Shown here: piece after piece, positions 23,994-33,933 of the stretch
Layout: each line of letters starts with the position of its first letter
Position numbering within the stretch: position 1 is the first letter of the stretch
Assembly (NCBI RefSeq): GCF_001514115.1
Contig: NZ_KQ948471.1
Coordinates: 118,528 to 182,527, forward strand
Origin: Streptomyces olivochromogenes
GTDB lineage: Bacteria > Actinomycetota > Actinomycetes > Streptomycetales > Streptomycetaceae
Direction: 5' to 3'
Length of the DNA: 64,000 nucleotides
Notes under the pieces: generated by a model
What the model saw: the letters and a program-made list of their open reading frames with translations, nothing else
Told to the model about the DNA's origin: nothing
The model's database searches: none
Made by a program: the position numbers and the translations under genes

Positions 23994-25832
23994 TCACTCT
24001 CCCCGGGAGGCGGCGCGCCTGCCCCGCGCCAGGCTGTCGAGCTCGGCCAGGGCTCCCAGGACGAGTGCCATCGCGGTGCCGGGCTGCTGGTCGAGGACCT
24101 CCCGTGCCCGGGCAAGTCCGGCCTCGACGGACTTGAGCGCGCGGCTGCGGGAGCTGTCCTGGGCCGAGGCGGGTTCGAGGAATTCCCCGCCGAACAGGTG
24201 GGTCGCCTCGCTGAGCAGCGAGGAGGCACTGCGGACCAGTTCGCTGCTGCGGAGCGGCGCCTGGTTGTAGAGCCAGTGGCCGGCCACCATGCATTCGACG
24301 ACGCGTTCGGTGAAGCTCCAGGACGGCGGCCGCTCCATGGCCGGCGCGCTCGGGTAGACGGCCTGGACGTCGTCCCACAGGCCGGCGCCCTTGCCATAGC
24401 GGATCCGCCGCTCCCACACGTGGGCGAAGACGCGCTCGGTGAGCCTCAGCAGCCGGTCGTGCGAGGACACGTTCCGTGACAGCGCGCAGAGTTGGATGCT
24501 CCGCTTGAGCAACTGGGCGGGGAAATCGGCCACCGTCCACTGCATCGGGGGGCCGGTGTCGCCGCTGCCCTGGAGCGCCAGTCGCACACCCGGGGCATGC
24601 AGGACGATCGCCGTGTCCTCTTCCGTCATCCGGCTGCTGATCCGGCTGTGCTCGGCGAGCCGTTCCATCACCGCGACGGTACGGGTGAGGTCCTCGTCGG
24701 TGGCGCGGCGGCGGACCAGGTCGTGGACCAGGATGGAGGCGGCCGACAACGAGAAGTACGCGGACTCCATGCTCTGCCCGGTCGTGCGCCAGCGGATGTC
24801 CTCCAGCGGCCAGACGTCGCCGAACCGGGCGATGCCGGACCAGTACTGCTGAGTGATCTCCCACCGCAGGCGTAACGCCTCGGCGAGCCGTTGCTGCTCA
24901 GGGGTCAGCAGGCCGAGGGTGAGGGTGCGTTCGGAGGACAGGTCCTGGATGCCGTCGAGGGCGACGACGGTGAAGTAGAGGTACGGGACAGGCCAGGCGA
25001 CGCCGGCGGGCTGCCGGCCGATGGGCTCCCTGGTCTCGACCGGCGGAGAGTCCTTCACCAGGGTCCAGGCCCACCCGCACTCGAAGAGCTGGTTCTGGTC
25101 CGTGAGGCGGTCGGCGATGTCGACGCCGAGCACGAGGCGCTCGTTGACGGTGGCGCGCAGTGCTTTGAAACGTTGCTGGAATCGCTCCACCACGACGCGC
25201 CGGGAGATCTGCCCCTGACCGAGGATGTCGCACAGGGTGCGGCCCTGCGGATCGTCGGGATCGAAGACGTTGACGGTGAAGGAGCGCAGCAGGCTCACCA
25301 TGGCGGCGGTGAGCCGGGTCTCGGTGGCGGCCCTGAGCTTCTCGATGAGGGCGTGCACCTCGGCGCGCCGGGTTCTGCCCCTGTAGACCTTGAGAAAGCC
25401 GAGGGTGGCCAGGCACAGAGTGATCGACATCGAGAACGAGTCGACGACGCCCAGCCGGCGCTGTTCCTCGGTGAGTTCCTCGCCGGGGTCGCATGCGTCG
25501 AAGTAATGACCGCCCGCGAAGCTGGGCCCCTCGTCCTCGGCGGTATAGGTGTCCATGAACTCGGCGAGGATGCGCACCAGCTTCACCGGGATCTCCGTCG
25601 GGCCGCCGACATCCTTCAGCGCGGTCTGCACGTCGTGTTGCAGGGTGTCCGGGTCGTCCAACCGGAATGCGGGGATCTCCGTGGCCGGATACATCAGGCA
25701 CAACAGCCGCTCGGCGTCGGCGACACTGCTGAGGCCTCCCTCTTCACCCCAGTCCCATTCACCGCTCTCAAACGAATGGCGTGACACCGCCTGCCATATA
25801 TCAAGCAGGTGTTGGCGTGGCTTGATCTGCAT
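23994..25832 (-). CDS. SCO2524-family protein (612 aa)
   Basis: A long helical protein beginning MQIKPRQHLLDIWQAVSRHS, with SFSMSITLCLATLGFLKVYRG, DPQGRTLCDILGQGQISRRV and WPVPYLYFTVVALDGIQDL. I assign it to the SCO2524 family from memory. No enzymatic motif is seen. It is the first gene of the minus-strand operon, with ribosome binding site GAGGGGTGGGGG before ATG 25832. The frame is open upstream to 26042, but that part reads as non-coding. Confidence 0.75.
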   Translation of the reverse strand: MQIKPRQHLLDIWQAVSRHSFESGEWDWGEEGGLSSVADAERLLCLMYPATEIPAFRLDDPDTLQHDVQTALKDVGGPTEIPVKLVRILAEFMDTYTAEDEGPSFAGGHYFDACDPGEELTEEQRRLGVVDSFSMSITLCLATLGFLKVYRGRTRRAEVHALIEKLRAATETRLTAAMVSLLRSFTVNVFDPDDPQGRTLCDILGQGQISRRVVVERFQQRFKALRATVNERLVLGVDIADRLTDQNQLFECGWAWTLVKDSPPVETREPIGRQPAGVAWPVPYLYFTVVALDGIQDLSSERTLTLGLLTPEQQRLAEALRLRWEITQQYWSGIARFGDVWPLEDIRWRTTGQSMESAYFSLSAASILVHDLVRRRATDEDLTRTVAVMERLAEHSRISSRMTEEDTAIVLHAPGVRLALQGSGDTGPPMQWTVADFPAQLLKRSIQLCALSRNVSSHDRLLRLTERVFAHVWERRIRYGKGAGLWDDVQAVYPSAPAMERPPSWSFTERVVECMVAGHWLYNQAPLRSSELVRSASSLLSEATHLFGGEFLEPASAQDSSRSRALKSVEAGLARAREVLDQQPGTAMALVLGALAELDSLARGRRAASRGE

Positions 25833-26169
25833 CCCCCACCCCTCGCTCGGGTGTCCCGCGCTCCGGTCCAGAGCATATCCACTCCTGTACTTCCGATGGG
25901 CCTCGTAACAGTCGCCACCTGTCCGAATATTCGCACCGGCGGATTCTCCGTCGCATTCCCCAATCAGGTGGCGCCGCCTCGTCGGCAGGCGGTGATCTTT
26001 TCCCTGCGGCCTCGAGGTGTGCCAACTCAACGGCTCCGTCACGCAATCGGGATGCCGTTGGCGATCTCCATTCGTTTCGGTGAAGCCATGTCATGGTTGG
26101 CCGGTGGATCGGTGCGGTGTGCTGCGCTGGTTCGGGCGGGGTGGTCCGAGCGGTCGGAGGGGTGGCCGC

Positions 26170-26345
26170 GATGTCGATGGGTTCAGGTTCGGGCGGAGGA
26201 TTCCGCCGTTGACGGTGCGGATGGCGCGGGCGAGTATTCCGCGGGGCACGGCGGCCATGTGGGTGCGTGACCGGTTGGGCGAACTGTTCACCGATGAGCA
26301 CTTCGCCGACTGGTATCCGGTTGATGGGCGGCGGGGTTGTCGCCG
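26170..26345 (+). pseudogene. IS1182-type transposase, N-terminal remnant
   Basis: The plus-strand reading VRMARASIPRGTAAMWVRD, then LGELFTDEHFADWYP, matches the usual start of IS1182 transposases (VARAAFPKGSLYMRLRDELG-like, then DFADLFP). Homology stops near 26335 and the frame is lost. No inverted-repeat ends are recognisable. Confidence 0.6.
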
Positions 26346-26588
26346 GCTCGGCTACTGGCCGGGCGGCAACTCTGCGACCACACGCGCGACCATAACCAGA
26401 AGTGGCCGGAACGGACTCACCACCAGACGTGCAGGTGTTCCAGGCATGTGGCTCATGACCGCAGGAAAGCTCTGCACCCCTATGCCTACCGATCCAGAGC
26501 CGGGCGCCCGGCCCGCGAATCGCACAGTGCCGGCTTCGGCCGTTCCGGTCGCCGTGAGAGACCGGAGCAACCGTGACCACCCCTGGCG

Positions 26589-26777
26589 GTGCTCCTGGCG
26601 GTCATCATCATCCCGCGGCTTCGGCGCCGCACTCAGGCGCGGAAACGATCCGACGAGCAGCTGACCGTGCTCATCGTGCTGGTCTTCGGCGTGCTGGTCG
26701 CCCCCACCGCCTTCGGGCAGGGGATCCTCAACGTGGTCGGACAACTCGCAGACGGAATTACCCAGTCAGGCCACTGA
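26589..26777 (+). CDS. Possible small membrane protein (62 aa)
   Basis: A short frame from GTG 26589 with two hydrophobic stretches (VLLAVIIIP, then LTVLIVLVFGVLVAPTAFGQ) separated by an Arg-rich segment. No clear ribosome binding site. It resembles the tail of an actinobacterial membrane protein associated with mobile elements; it may be a fragment. The 300 bp on either side (26346-26588 and 26778-27076) show no other credible gene. Confidence 0.35.
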   Translation: MLLAVIIIPRLRRRTQARKRSDEQLTVLIVLVFGVLVAPTAFGQGILNVVGQLADGITQSGH

Positions 26778-27076
26778 GAATGAGTGAAGGACAAGCCCCT
26801 CCGCTCTCCGCCACCATGCCTGCCTCGCACAGGGACGGCCCCTGTGTGCGTCCGATGCGGCAGCGCACGTACTCGCATCACCCGTGGTGGTGAGGACGAA
26901 GCCGAGGGGACTGCTACCGATGCAGCGCTCCGTATCCAGGGCAGCGACGGACGCGGTCAGTTGACCGTCTGGGGCACCGCAGGCTGATTGCCTGTTCCTG
27001 ATGCGGCCCATGCCATGACGGCGGTGGTGATCCTGGGTTCGTTGCGCGCGCCTGTCAGCCGTGGTTGGCTCGCCCG

Positions 27077-27745
27077 ATGGAGCTTCTGTTGACGGCGAGT
27101 GGCCTGCGCAACGAGACACTGCGGGATGCGCTGCGGGACATGCTGGGAAAGCCGTTCGGGTCGGCGAACGTCGTGTACGTTCCCACGGCGTCCGTTGCCG
27201 AGCCCGGGGACCACGGGTGGTTCGTCGCGGACATGAACCGGCTGCACGGCCTCGGCTGGCGGGAGTTCGACGTCCTGGAACTGAACGGCCTGCCCCGGCA
27301 GATGGTGCTCGACCGGCTGCTCCACGCCGACGTCATCTATGTCGAGGGCGGCAGTCACTACCACCTTGCGCGCAGCATCACCGGCAACGACCTGGCCAAC
27401 GGCTTCCTGGAGGCGCTGGAGAGCCGGGTCTATGTGGGAGTGAGCGCCGGATCAATGATCTTCAGCCGGAATCTCACCGAGCACTCCGCTGACGTCATCG
27501 GGGACGCGACGGACCTCCACGTGCTCGGCGCGACGACAGTGGAGCCGCCGTTCGGCCTCTTCGACTGGTATCTCAAGCCCCACCTGTACTCACCGGATTT
27601 CCCCGAGCGGGACGACGCCTGGGCTGATCGCATCGCTGCGCGGGCGGACTTCCCGATCTACTTCATCGACGACGAGACGGCCATTCGAGTCAGGGACGAC
27701 AAGCTGGATGTCATTTCTGAGGGCCGGTGGCGGTTCCACCCGTGA
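27077..27745 (+). CDS. Type 1 glutamine amidotransferase-like/peptidase E-like protein (222 aa)
   Basis: The nucleophile elbow is VGVSAGSMIF, with the catalytic Ser of peptidase E (S51) type enzymes. Other landmarks are IYVEGGSHYHLARSI and GLFDWYLKPHLYSPDFPERD, where a His in a PHxxSPDFPER-like block is typical of the family. Members cleave Asp-X dipeptides or cyanophycin-like substrates. Start ATG 27077 (MELLLTASG). Confidence 0.8.
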   Translation: MELLLTASGLRNETLRDALRDMLGKPFGSANVVYVPTASVAEPGDHGWFVADMNRLHGLGWREFDVLELNGLPRQMVLDRLLHADVIYVEGGSHYHLARSITGNDLANGFLEALESRVYVGVSAGSMIFSRNLTEHSADVIGDATDLHVLGATTVEPPFGLFDWYLKPHLYSPDFPERDDAWADRIAARADFPIYFIDDETAIRVRDDKLDVISEGRWRFHP

Positions 27746-27759
27746 CTCGACGCGTGGTG

Positions 27760-28160
27760 GGGAACCCCGGGCGGGGCGGTGCGGCCTTTGCGGCGGGTGA
27801 GCCGTCTGGTCATCACGGTGATGGCGGCCCAGGTGATGAGGGATTCGCTCATTTCGGGGAGCCGTTCGTGGTCGCGGCAGTGGCGGCGCGCATGATCCAC
27901 GACCAGGATCGCTCGACTGCCCAGCGCCGCGGGAGTACGACCAAGCCCTTGGCGTCGGGCGGGCGCCGTACCGTCTTGATGGTGATGTCGAGGTATTTCT
28001 TCGCCCAGGTCACCAGTTTCCCGCCGTAGGCGGAGCCGGCCCGGACGATGGAGATCTCGGGATGTGTGAGGGCGAGCCGGAACAGCAGTTCCTTCGCGGG
28101 GATGCTGTCGTGGACGCCGGCGGTGGTGACCAGCACCATCAGCACCAGGCCGCGGACAGG
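27760..28160 (-). pseudogene. IS5-family transposase remnant
   Basis: The minus strand reads LVLMVLVTTAGVHDS, SIVRAGSAYGGKLVTWAKKYL, then GLVVLPRRWAVERSWSWIM, the conserved C-terminal half of IS5-type DDE transposases. A frameshift then moves to SESLITWAAITVMTRRLTRR. Both the N-terminal half and a continuous frame are missing. Confidence 0.8.
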
Positions 28161-28285
28161 CCGCCCGACCGGGGACGCAAGGAAGCCCAGCGGGTCCCGT
28201 GCCGACTGCGTACTGCCCCAGGCCCGCAGCGACTGACACCGGAGGCGCCCCCGGACCACACCCCACAGCAGGAAGAAGCGGCTGA

Positions 28286-28513
28286 CACCCCGCCCGGCGA
28301 CACGGTGGTCCGGACGGCGAGCTGACCCCGCAGGAATGCAGCCGCACGAACACCAAGGAGTTCCTCAACCTGTACGTGGGTCAACCGACCCCGGAACACA
28401 CAGACCTGTGGCCGGGCTTCGAGGCGGGCGCCCGGATGGTGACGTACACCCGGAAGAACGAGGGGACGGGGGAGTGCCTGGAGAGGCTGCACGAGATCGC
28501 GCGAGGGAGCTGA
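28286..28513 (+). pseudogene. C-terminal gene remnant of unknown family
   Basis: The reading GELTPQECSRTNTKEFLNLY, then VGQPTPEHTDLWPGFEAGAR and ending LHEIARGS, has coding-like composition. It has no start codon in frame before a stop near 28284. It looks like the tail of a real protein cut by the adjacent IS5 debris. I do not recognise the family. Confidence 0.4.
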
Positions 28514-28628
28514 TCATCTCGCCGGTCGGTGTGGAACCTCGGCGCGCATGCCCGCATCTAGTTGTCAGGTGAGGCAGGAGCGGCGGCACTCGGCCCCGCG
28601 GGAGTTGCATCGCGCAGGGGGAGATCTC

Positions 28629-29162
28629 ATGTCACGGCGGACAGCGGCGGTCTGCACGGCCGGCCTGGTGATGCTGCTGGGTGCCGCCGCCTGCGGTCAG
28701 AGCGACAGCGCCCCGGGAACCCGGATCGCCGCATGCCAAACGCCCCAGCTGAGCTGGAAGATGACCCTTCTCCCGGGCAAGCCGCACAACACGCCGACGG
28801 CGACGCTCAGCGCCGCGCACAAGGGATCGAAGCCCTGCGCCTTCGACGGCTACCCGGAGCTCAGTGTGTACGTCGGCAAGGGGCCGTCGGCCGACTCCAA
28901 GCCGAAGAAGTCCACGCCGGTCCACCTGGTGCTGAAGCCGGGCCACAGCATCGCGATCCCCGTCTTCTACGACGCGATCGGCTCTGCGTCCGGGTCCTGT
29001 GAGGTCATGGCCGAATACAACCCCCGCGTCGACGTACGGCCCCCGCACCCCGCGGCGCACGACTACGGCTCCCGCGTGCAACTGACCGATGCGAAGGGGC
29101 ACCACCGGCGGGCACAGGTGTGTGACCTCGACATGCTGCTGGGGGCACCCCAACTGCACTGA
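28629..29162 (+). CDS. DUF4232-type secreted lipoprotein (177 aa)
   Basis: A signal peptide MSRRTAAVCTAGLVMLLG ends in a lipobox-like AAAC, so Cys22 is the likely lipidation site. The mature part (ACQTPQLSWKM, SKPCAFDGYPELSVY, LKPGHSIAIPVFYD) matches the DUF4232 fold found in Streptomyces lipoproteins of unknown role. GGGGGAG precedes ATG 28629. Its stop is about 10 bp from where the integrase remnant begins. Confidence 0.85.
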   Translation: MSRRTAAVCTAGLVMLLGAAACGQSDSAPGTRIAACQTPQLSWKMTLLPGKPHNTPTATLSAAHKGSKPCAFDGYPELSVYVGKGPSADSKPKKSTPVHLVLKPGHSIAIPVFYDAIGSASGSCEVMAEYNPRVDVRPPHPAAHDYGSRVQLTDAKGHHRRAQVCDLDMLLGAPQLH

Positions 29163-29169
29163 CACAAGC

Positions 29170-30360
29170 CTCTGCGAGTGCTGCACCCTGGCCGACACCC
29201 TCGGCCGACTTCTCGACGACGGCACCGGCCGTGTCGCCCCTCCACTGCACCCACTGGTGACCGCCCTGCTGGAGACGGACCGGCCCAAGAGCCGCCTGAT
29301 CTGGCTCCGCAACCCCAACGTCGTCCGACTACTACGCGGCCTGGCCGCCGGCACCATCCCGCTCACCCACGAGGGGCTGCACCAGGAAGCACCCTGGCGA
29401 ACCGTCCACCACCTACGCGACCTGCTCATGGACAGCGGCGTCCTCCCACGCGTCGACCGTCAAATCCTGCTCTATCAGCGCTGGCTGACCGAACGGCTTG
29501 CCACCATCGAGGACCCCGAGCACCACCGGCTTCTCCGGCACTTCGCCACCTGGCACCAGATGCGCCGCCTGCGGGCTGCGGCGGAGAAGGGGCCGCTGGG
29601 ACGCTCCCAGACCCACCAGGCCAAGCAGGAGACCATCCAGGCCGGCGCTTTCCTTACCTGGCTCGTCGGCCGAGGCCGCACCGTCGAGCACTGCCGGCAG
29701 GCCGACCTCGACGCCTGGCACACCGAGAAGCCGGCCACCCGGCGCCCGGCCCAGACGTTCCTGCGCTGGTGCATGAGGACCGGCCGGATGCCCCGCCTCA
29801 CCCTTCCACCCCAGGTCATCGCCCAGGACCAGGCACCGCTGCACCAGCACCGCCGACTCGCCATGCTCCGGCGGACCCTCAACGACGACTCCCTGCCGCT
29901 GCGGAGCCGGGTCGTTGCCGCGTTCGTTCTCCTCTATGCCCAGCCCGTCGGCCGCATCGTTCGCCTCACCATCGACGACGTCACCGACGATGGCACTACC
30001 ATCACCGTCAGCCTGTGACATCCACCGTCTCCGCTTCCGGAGCCCGTCGCCGACCTGATGCGGGCCTACGTCCGCTCCCGCCAGGACCTGCCCTACGCCA
30101 GCTCCAGAAGCTCCGGGTGGCTCTTCCCAGGCCGCCAACCGGGGCAGCCGATGAACCCGGGCAGCCTCCAGGCCCACCTACGCGAGATCGGTGTCCCGCC
30201 ACAGCGCGGCAGGACCTCCGCGATCCGCCAGCTCGTCCTCCAGGCCCCGACGCCCGTCATCGCGAAGGCACTCGGCTACCACGACAAGACAGCCACCAGC
30301 CTGGTCACCGAAGCCGGAGGAACCTGGAGCCGATACGCCTCTGGCGACCACACAAGGTGA
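29170..30360 (+). pseudogene. Tyrosine recombinase/integrase with an in-frame stop
   Basis: Beginning LCECCTLADTLGRLLDDGTG, the frame reads as a Streptomyces tyrosine integrase. It includes RVVAAFVLLYAQPVGRIVRL (first catalytic region) and, after a TGA at 30016-30018, continues in the same frame with PPSPLPEPVADLMRAYVRSR, GWLFPGR and RTSAIRQLVLQAPTPVIAKA-LGYHDKT. The N-terminus is also cut at the lipoprotein gene. The stop stands where a Gly codon (GGA) would be expected. If TGA is not read through, the recombinase is inactive. Confidence 0.85.
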
Positions 30361-30376
30361 CGATCCGGGAGAGTTG

Positions 30377-31582
30377 CTAGTCCTGCCAGTAGAACAGCAG
30401 GGTATCGATGCTGATGGGTTCACGCTTACCGAAGTAGTAGACACACAGGCCAGTGACTCGGATCGCGCCGGTGGTCTCGTCGATCCAGCGGAAGCCAGCC
30501 GATTCGAGGGCCTGACGGGCAGTCAGGTCGGTGTCGGCACCAGTGGCGAACCGCCCGAGGGTGCTGATGAACAGCTCGCTCTCGCCGAACTCGATCACGT
30601 GATAGGTCCCACCGCCCTGCTGGTTGTGCTCGCCGCAGGAGACAGGAGGCATCGGGGCGAGGCAGGCTTCAGTCAGCACGGCCGTTGCCCGGCGGAGCTG
30701 TTCGTCCTGGTCGGGACGGACGGGTGGCTCGGTGCAGAGGGCTTCGATACGCCACCGCGGATCGCTCTGTCGTTCGCAGCTGCTCGCGTACTCATGCAGG
30801 ATTGCGCTTCGAAGTTCGTCGTCCAGACCGGCTACCTCGACCCGCGGGCGCCCCAGGGTGTCGTATATAAGTCGGGTCTCATCAGCGTCGCCGGTGAGGC
30901 GATGCAGCGCGAATGCGGTCCAGAGCTTCGCCTCGACCGTCGGCGCCTCGTCGAGGTAGCTGCGGATTCGTTTCGGATCCGACAGGAGCGACTGGGTTAG
31001 GTACGCGACACCACGATCGGGGTCCGCCAGCGCGTCAGTCACGTCAGCTCCGGCGCGATGCCGCATCCGGACGTGGAAAGCACGGTCCTCGGGCCGCATG
31101 TCGCCGAGGTCGGCCAGGACCACCTCGACCCCGTACCGGGTCACCAGCGCGTCTAGCCCGGCCTCGCCGACCCCCTGCCAACGCGGCCACGGAGAGGCCG
31201 CGAGCGTTGCCAACTCATGTGCGGCCGAGCGATCGCCGAGCATGCCGCGTGCCTTGAGGATCGCCTCGGGCATCCCGTACGAACGCTCGTGCTGCCGGTC
31301 TTCGTGCTTCAGCCAAGGCAGCAACTCCGCCCGGCCCGCGAGAAGGTCGAGAAGCGCAATGCGAACCTCGGCCACATCGTCCGGATCGGAGACGCGTGAG
31401 ATCAAGTTGGCGACATGCCGTTCCGGTACTCGCTCGGCCAGCGCGTGCGTGCAAGGCCTGCGCCGCCACCATGGGTACGCCGGGTCGGCCACGTATCGAG
31501 CGAGTTCGTCGGCGTCAAGCTCACATAGGCCAGCGATGTCGGCCTGCCCTGCGTCTGGCACCAACATCTCGATACTTCTCAT
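30377..31582 (-). CDS. HEAT-repeat-like hypothetical protein (401 aa)
   Basis: The protein is built of short helical repeats with acidic turns (DDVAEVRIALLDLLAGRAEL, DRSAAHELATLAASPWPRWQ, DPDRGVAYLTQSLLSDPKRI), like HEAT or Armadillo repeats. The C-terminal 90 residues form a separate domain (GTYHVIEFGESELFISTLGR, CVYYFGKREPISIDTLLFYW). It converges with the integrase remnant. No function can be assigned; similar proteins are scattered in Streptomyces accessory regions. Confidence 0.7.
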   Translation of the reverse strand: MRSIEMLVPDAGQADIAGLCELDADELARYVADPAYPWWRRRPCTHALAERVPERHVANLISRVSDPDDVAEVRIALLDLLAGRAELLPWLKHEDRQHERSYGMPEAILKARGMLGDRSAAHELATLAASPWPRWQGVGEAGLDALVTRYGVEVVLADLGDMRPEDRAFHVRMRHRAGADVTDALADPDRGVAYLTQSLLSDPKRIRSYLDEAPTVEAKLWTAFALHRLTGDADETRLIYDTLGRPRVEVAGLDDELRSAILHEYASSCERQSDPRWRIEALCTEPPVRPDQDEQLRRATAVLTEACLAPMPPVSCGEHNQQGGGTYHVIEFGESELFISTLGRFATGADTDLTARQALESAGFRWIDETTGAIRVTGLCVYYFGKREPISIDTLLFYWQD

Positions 31583-32066
31583 TCACGGATGCTACTGCCC
31601 CAAGGACTCGCAGATCGACGTCGCAGCGATCAAGAACTCGAAGCTACAACCGGATTGCGGGATGGGGCACTCATTGCTGCGCGAAGACGGGGACACCATC
31701 ACTCACCGTGATTTGATTTGCCATCGGGCTGGCGCATACGCGACGCCGGAACATGCGACCTCACCAGTCCGGGGCCGGTCTCGCGGATCGCCCAGAAGCT
31801 CGCCATCACCTCGGGCAAGAACCAGGGCAAGCGCCCCTCGGTGCCTGTTCCGAACCGGTCCGCCTGTCCAGGGCTGTGATGGTCTTGGTTGGTGGGCCGA
31901 CCGGTGGATGATCTGTGCGGTCTGTGTGACTGTTTCCTTCCGCTGATGAACCACTGTCGGCTTTGGCGCTCGCGAAGCTCCCGCTGCTGATCAGCGGCGC
32001 GTGCTCAACGGCAGGGCCGTCCTCATGGACGTCCCCGCCGTTGGCACTTGGCACAGGTCGGTCGGG
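31583..32066. other. No recognisable gene
   Basis: About 480 bp between the HEAT-like gene and the glycine-rich gene. Several short overlapping frames occur, but none has a start with a ribosome binding site or family resemblance. A segment around 31760-31850 reads GPVSRIAQKLAITSGKNQGK, possibly a gene fragment. Confidence 0.4.
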
Positions 32067-33519
32067 TTACCAGTGGTCGTGGCGCTCGCAGCGCTTGTCG
32101 TGGTTGTGGCGCTTGATCTTGGTGAGGTCGGTGGCGGTGCGGGTAGTGGTGTCGCCGCCCCCGGTGGCCGTTGCGGTGTTCGCCACCTGGGCGTAGGCCC
32201 TGCAGGAGACGTCGACCTTCAGAGTGATGGGAAGGTAGTTGCTCCCGGCGGGGAGGGTGTCGTGCACGGTGACCGTGGTGACGTTGGTCGGGGCGGCCCC
32301 GGCGGCGTTGCCCACGGTGATGGCGTAGGTGCCATCCCGCCCCTGGGTGAAGTGCCTGGTGTGGGTCTTGGTGATGGTCAAAGACGGGACCGTGTAGGAG
32401 ATGATCACCTGGCCGTTGTGGTTCGCCGTCCCCATCGCCGAAAGCGCATAGGACGTGCCGGTACCCGTGGGGGTGGCGAAGCTGCTGCCCCCACCACCCC
32501 CGCCCCCGCCCGCCCCGCTGCCCGTGTTGTTGACGGCGCTGCTGCCGCCGCCCCCGCCACCAGCGATGGCAGCGGCGGCGCAGCCGCCGTCGAAGTTGCC
32601 CCCGCTACCACCGGTACCGACCGTGGCACCGGAGAACCCGCTCCCCGGCCCGCCGTTCATGACCGCACAGGATGAAACGGTGCCGCCGGCCCCGCCGGCC
32701 CCGCCGGTGCTGGTGCTGCCACCGCCCCCACCCTGCCCCGGCGAAGACCCAGGGCCGGTGGTACTTCCCGCGGTACCGCCGGTAGCATCCGGCGTTGTCC
32801 CGCCGTTGCCTCCGTTCCCCCCTGTAGAGCCCGCTCCGGTGCCGCCGGCGGCACCGCCGCCCCCGGCGACCACCAGCAAGGAGCCGCCCGTGCTGATGCT
32901 GGAGGCCCCGCCCCCACCCGGCCCTTCAAAACGATGACCAGTGAGCGGAAAACTCGGAAAGCTCCCACCTGGGGCGCCGCCGTTGAACCCGCCGGCACCC
33001 GGCGTCCCGGTGCCGTTGCAGCCGGTGCCGCCGACGTTGATGGTGAAGGTCGTCGGTGCGGCGGTTTGCGGGAGGGTGGTGACGACCCGCGCCCCCGTCC
33101 CACCGGTCCCCGTGACGGAACAGGGGGTGCCGGTGTTGTCGGCGCCGCCGGCTCCGTCCGCGGTGATCGTGACCACCGCCGCCGCCGGAACCGTCAAGGT
33201 CTGCGGACCACCGGTGAAGGTGAAGGTCTGCGACGGATCAGCACTCTGCGTCCGCGCTGGTACGGCCCCCACCGGCGCGGCGGCCACCGGTGGGGGCCGT
33301 GGCCGCCAGCAGCGCCATACCGGACAGCAGCGCGCACCCCACCGATACCACCCCCGCGCCGCGCTCCCCACGCCGTCCACCCGAGCCGACAGGATCGGAC
33401 GCAACGACGGCACGCACCGGGGTCGTTCCACCGGCCAGGGCCCTGAACACGGCCACGGGCCACTGACGGCTGACCCGATACCGCGACAAATCGCCCTGTC
33501 CACGAGTACGAGCTCTCAT
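32067..33519 (-). pseudogene. Secreted glycine-rich repeat protein with DUF11-like C-terminus, frameshifted
   Basis: From ATG 33519 the frame encodes a signal peptide (VVSVGCALLSGMALLAATAP). The main body (SADPSQTFTFTGGPQTLTV onward) is in another frame; joining them needs removal of one base in a run of five C near 33290. The body has a TFTFTGGPQTLTVPAAAVV strand domain, a Gly-rich tract with many GG-x repeats, and a C-terminal DUF11-like domain (GTYAITVGNAAGAAPTNVTT, VHDTLPAGSNYLPI). It may be a true pseudogene, a phase-variable gene or a sequencing error. Stop at 32067. Confidence 0.7.
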
Positions 33520-33744
33520 CCGCGGGTTCACCTCTCCTCACAGCAAAGCGCCCCGCACCCCTCACGCGGCAAGACGCAAGCACGGCAGGACACCTGATGG
33601 GAAATCATGACAAACCAGAATTAGATATCCTGATATGATCATTTCGAGGGTAGTGAGAAGCCTCGTGTGTCGCAGCGCCCCGCGCGCGCCGACGAGAAGG
33701 ATGAGTCACATCATCGGCCCGGTCTCCGTCGTGCGTGGGTGAAT

Positions 33745-33912
33745 GCCTGACGGTCTCGCCGGGGAGAGCGGGAGCCACTGGGTCGTTGAGAGGTCGCCGG
33801 CCTGGATCATGCACGCCCGCCGACACGCCCGGGACTGCGAATGGCTGATCCAGCCCGCAGAGTCGCTGGTCACCTGGGCGGCAATCACGCGGACCAGGCG
33901 GTTGACCGCTTT
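33745..33912 (+). pseudogene. IS5-family transposase C-terminal fragment
   Basis: The plus strand reads HWVVERSPAWIMHARRHARD, then AESLVTWAAITRTRRLT, the end of an IS5-type transposase (RRWVVERTFAWL, HALITWAAITLMTRRL). It abuts an IS701-type fragment directly downstream. Confidence 0.7.
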
Positions 33913-33933
33913 CCCACGCAAACGGTCCGGTCG

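Noticed and set aside
22105..24864. 919-codon minus-strand frame covering three genes
   Set aside because: Only its last 323 codons (from GTG 23076) read as a real protein; the upstream part is the shadow of the P-loop and SCO2524-like genes.
30016..30018. TGA in the integrase as a possible selenocysteine or recoded codon
   Set aside because: The expected residue is Gly, there is no sign of a SECIS-like requirement, and the N-terminus is also truncated, so decay is simpler.
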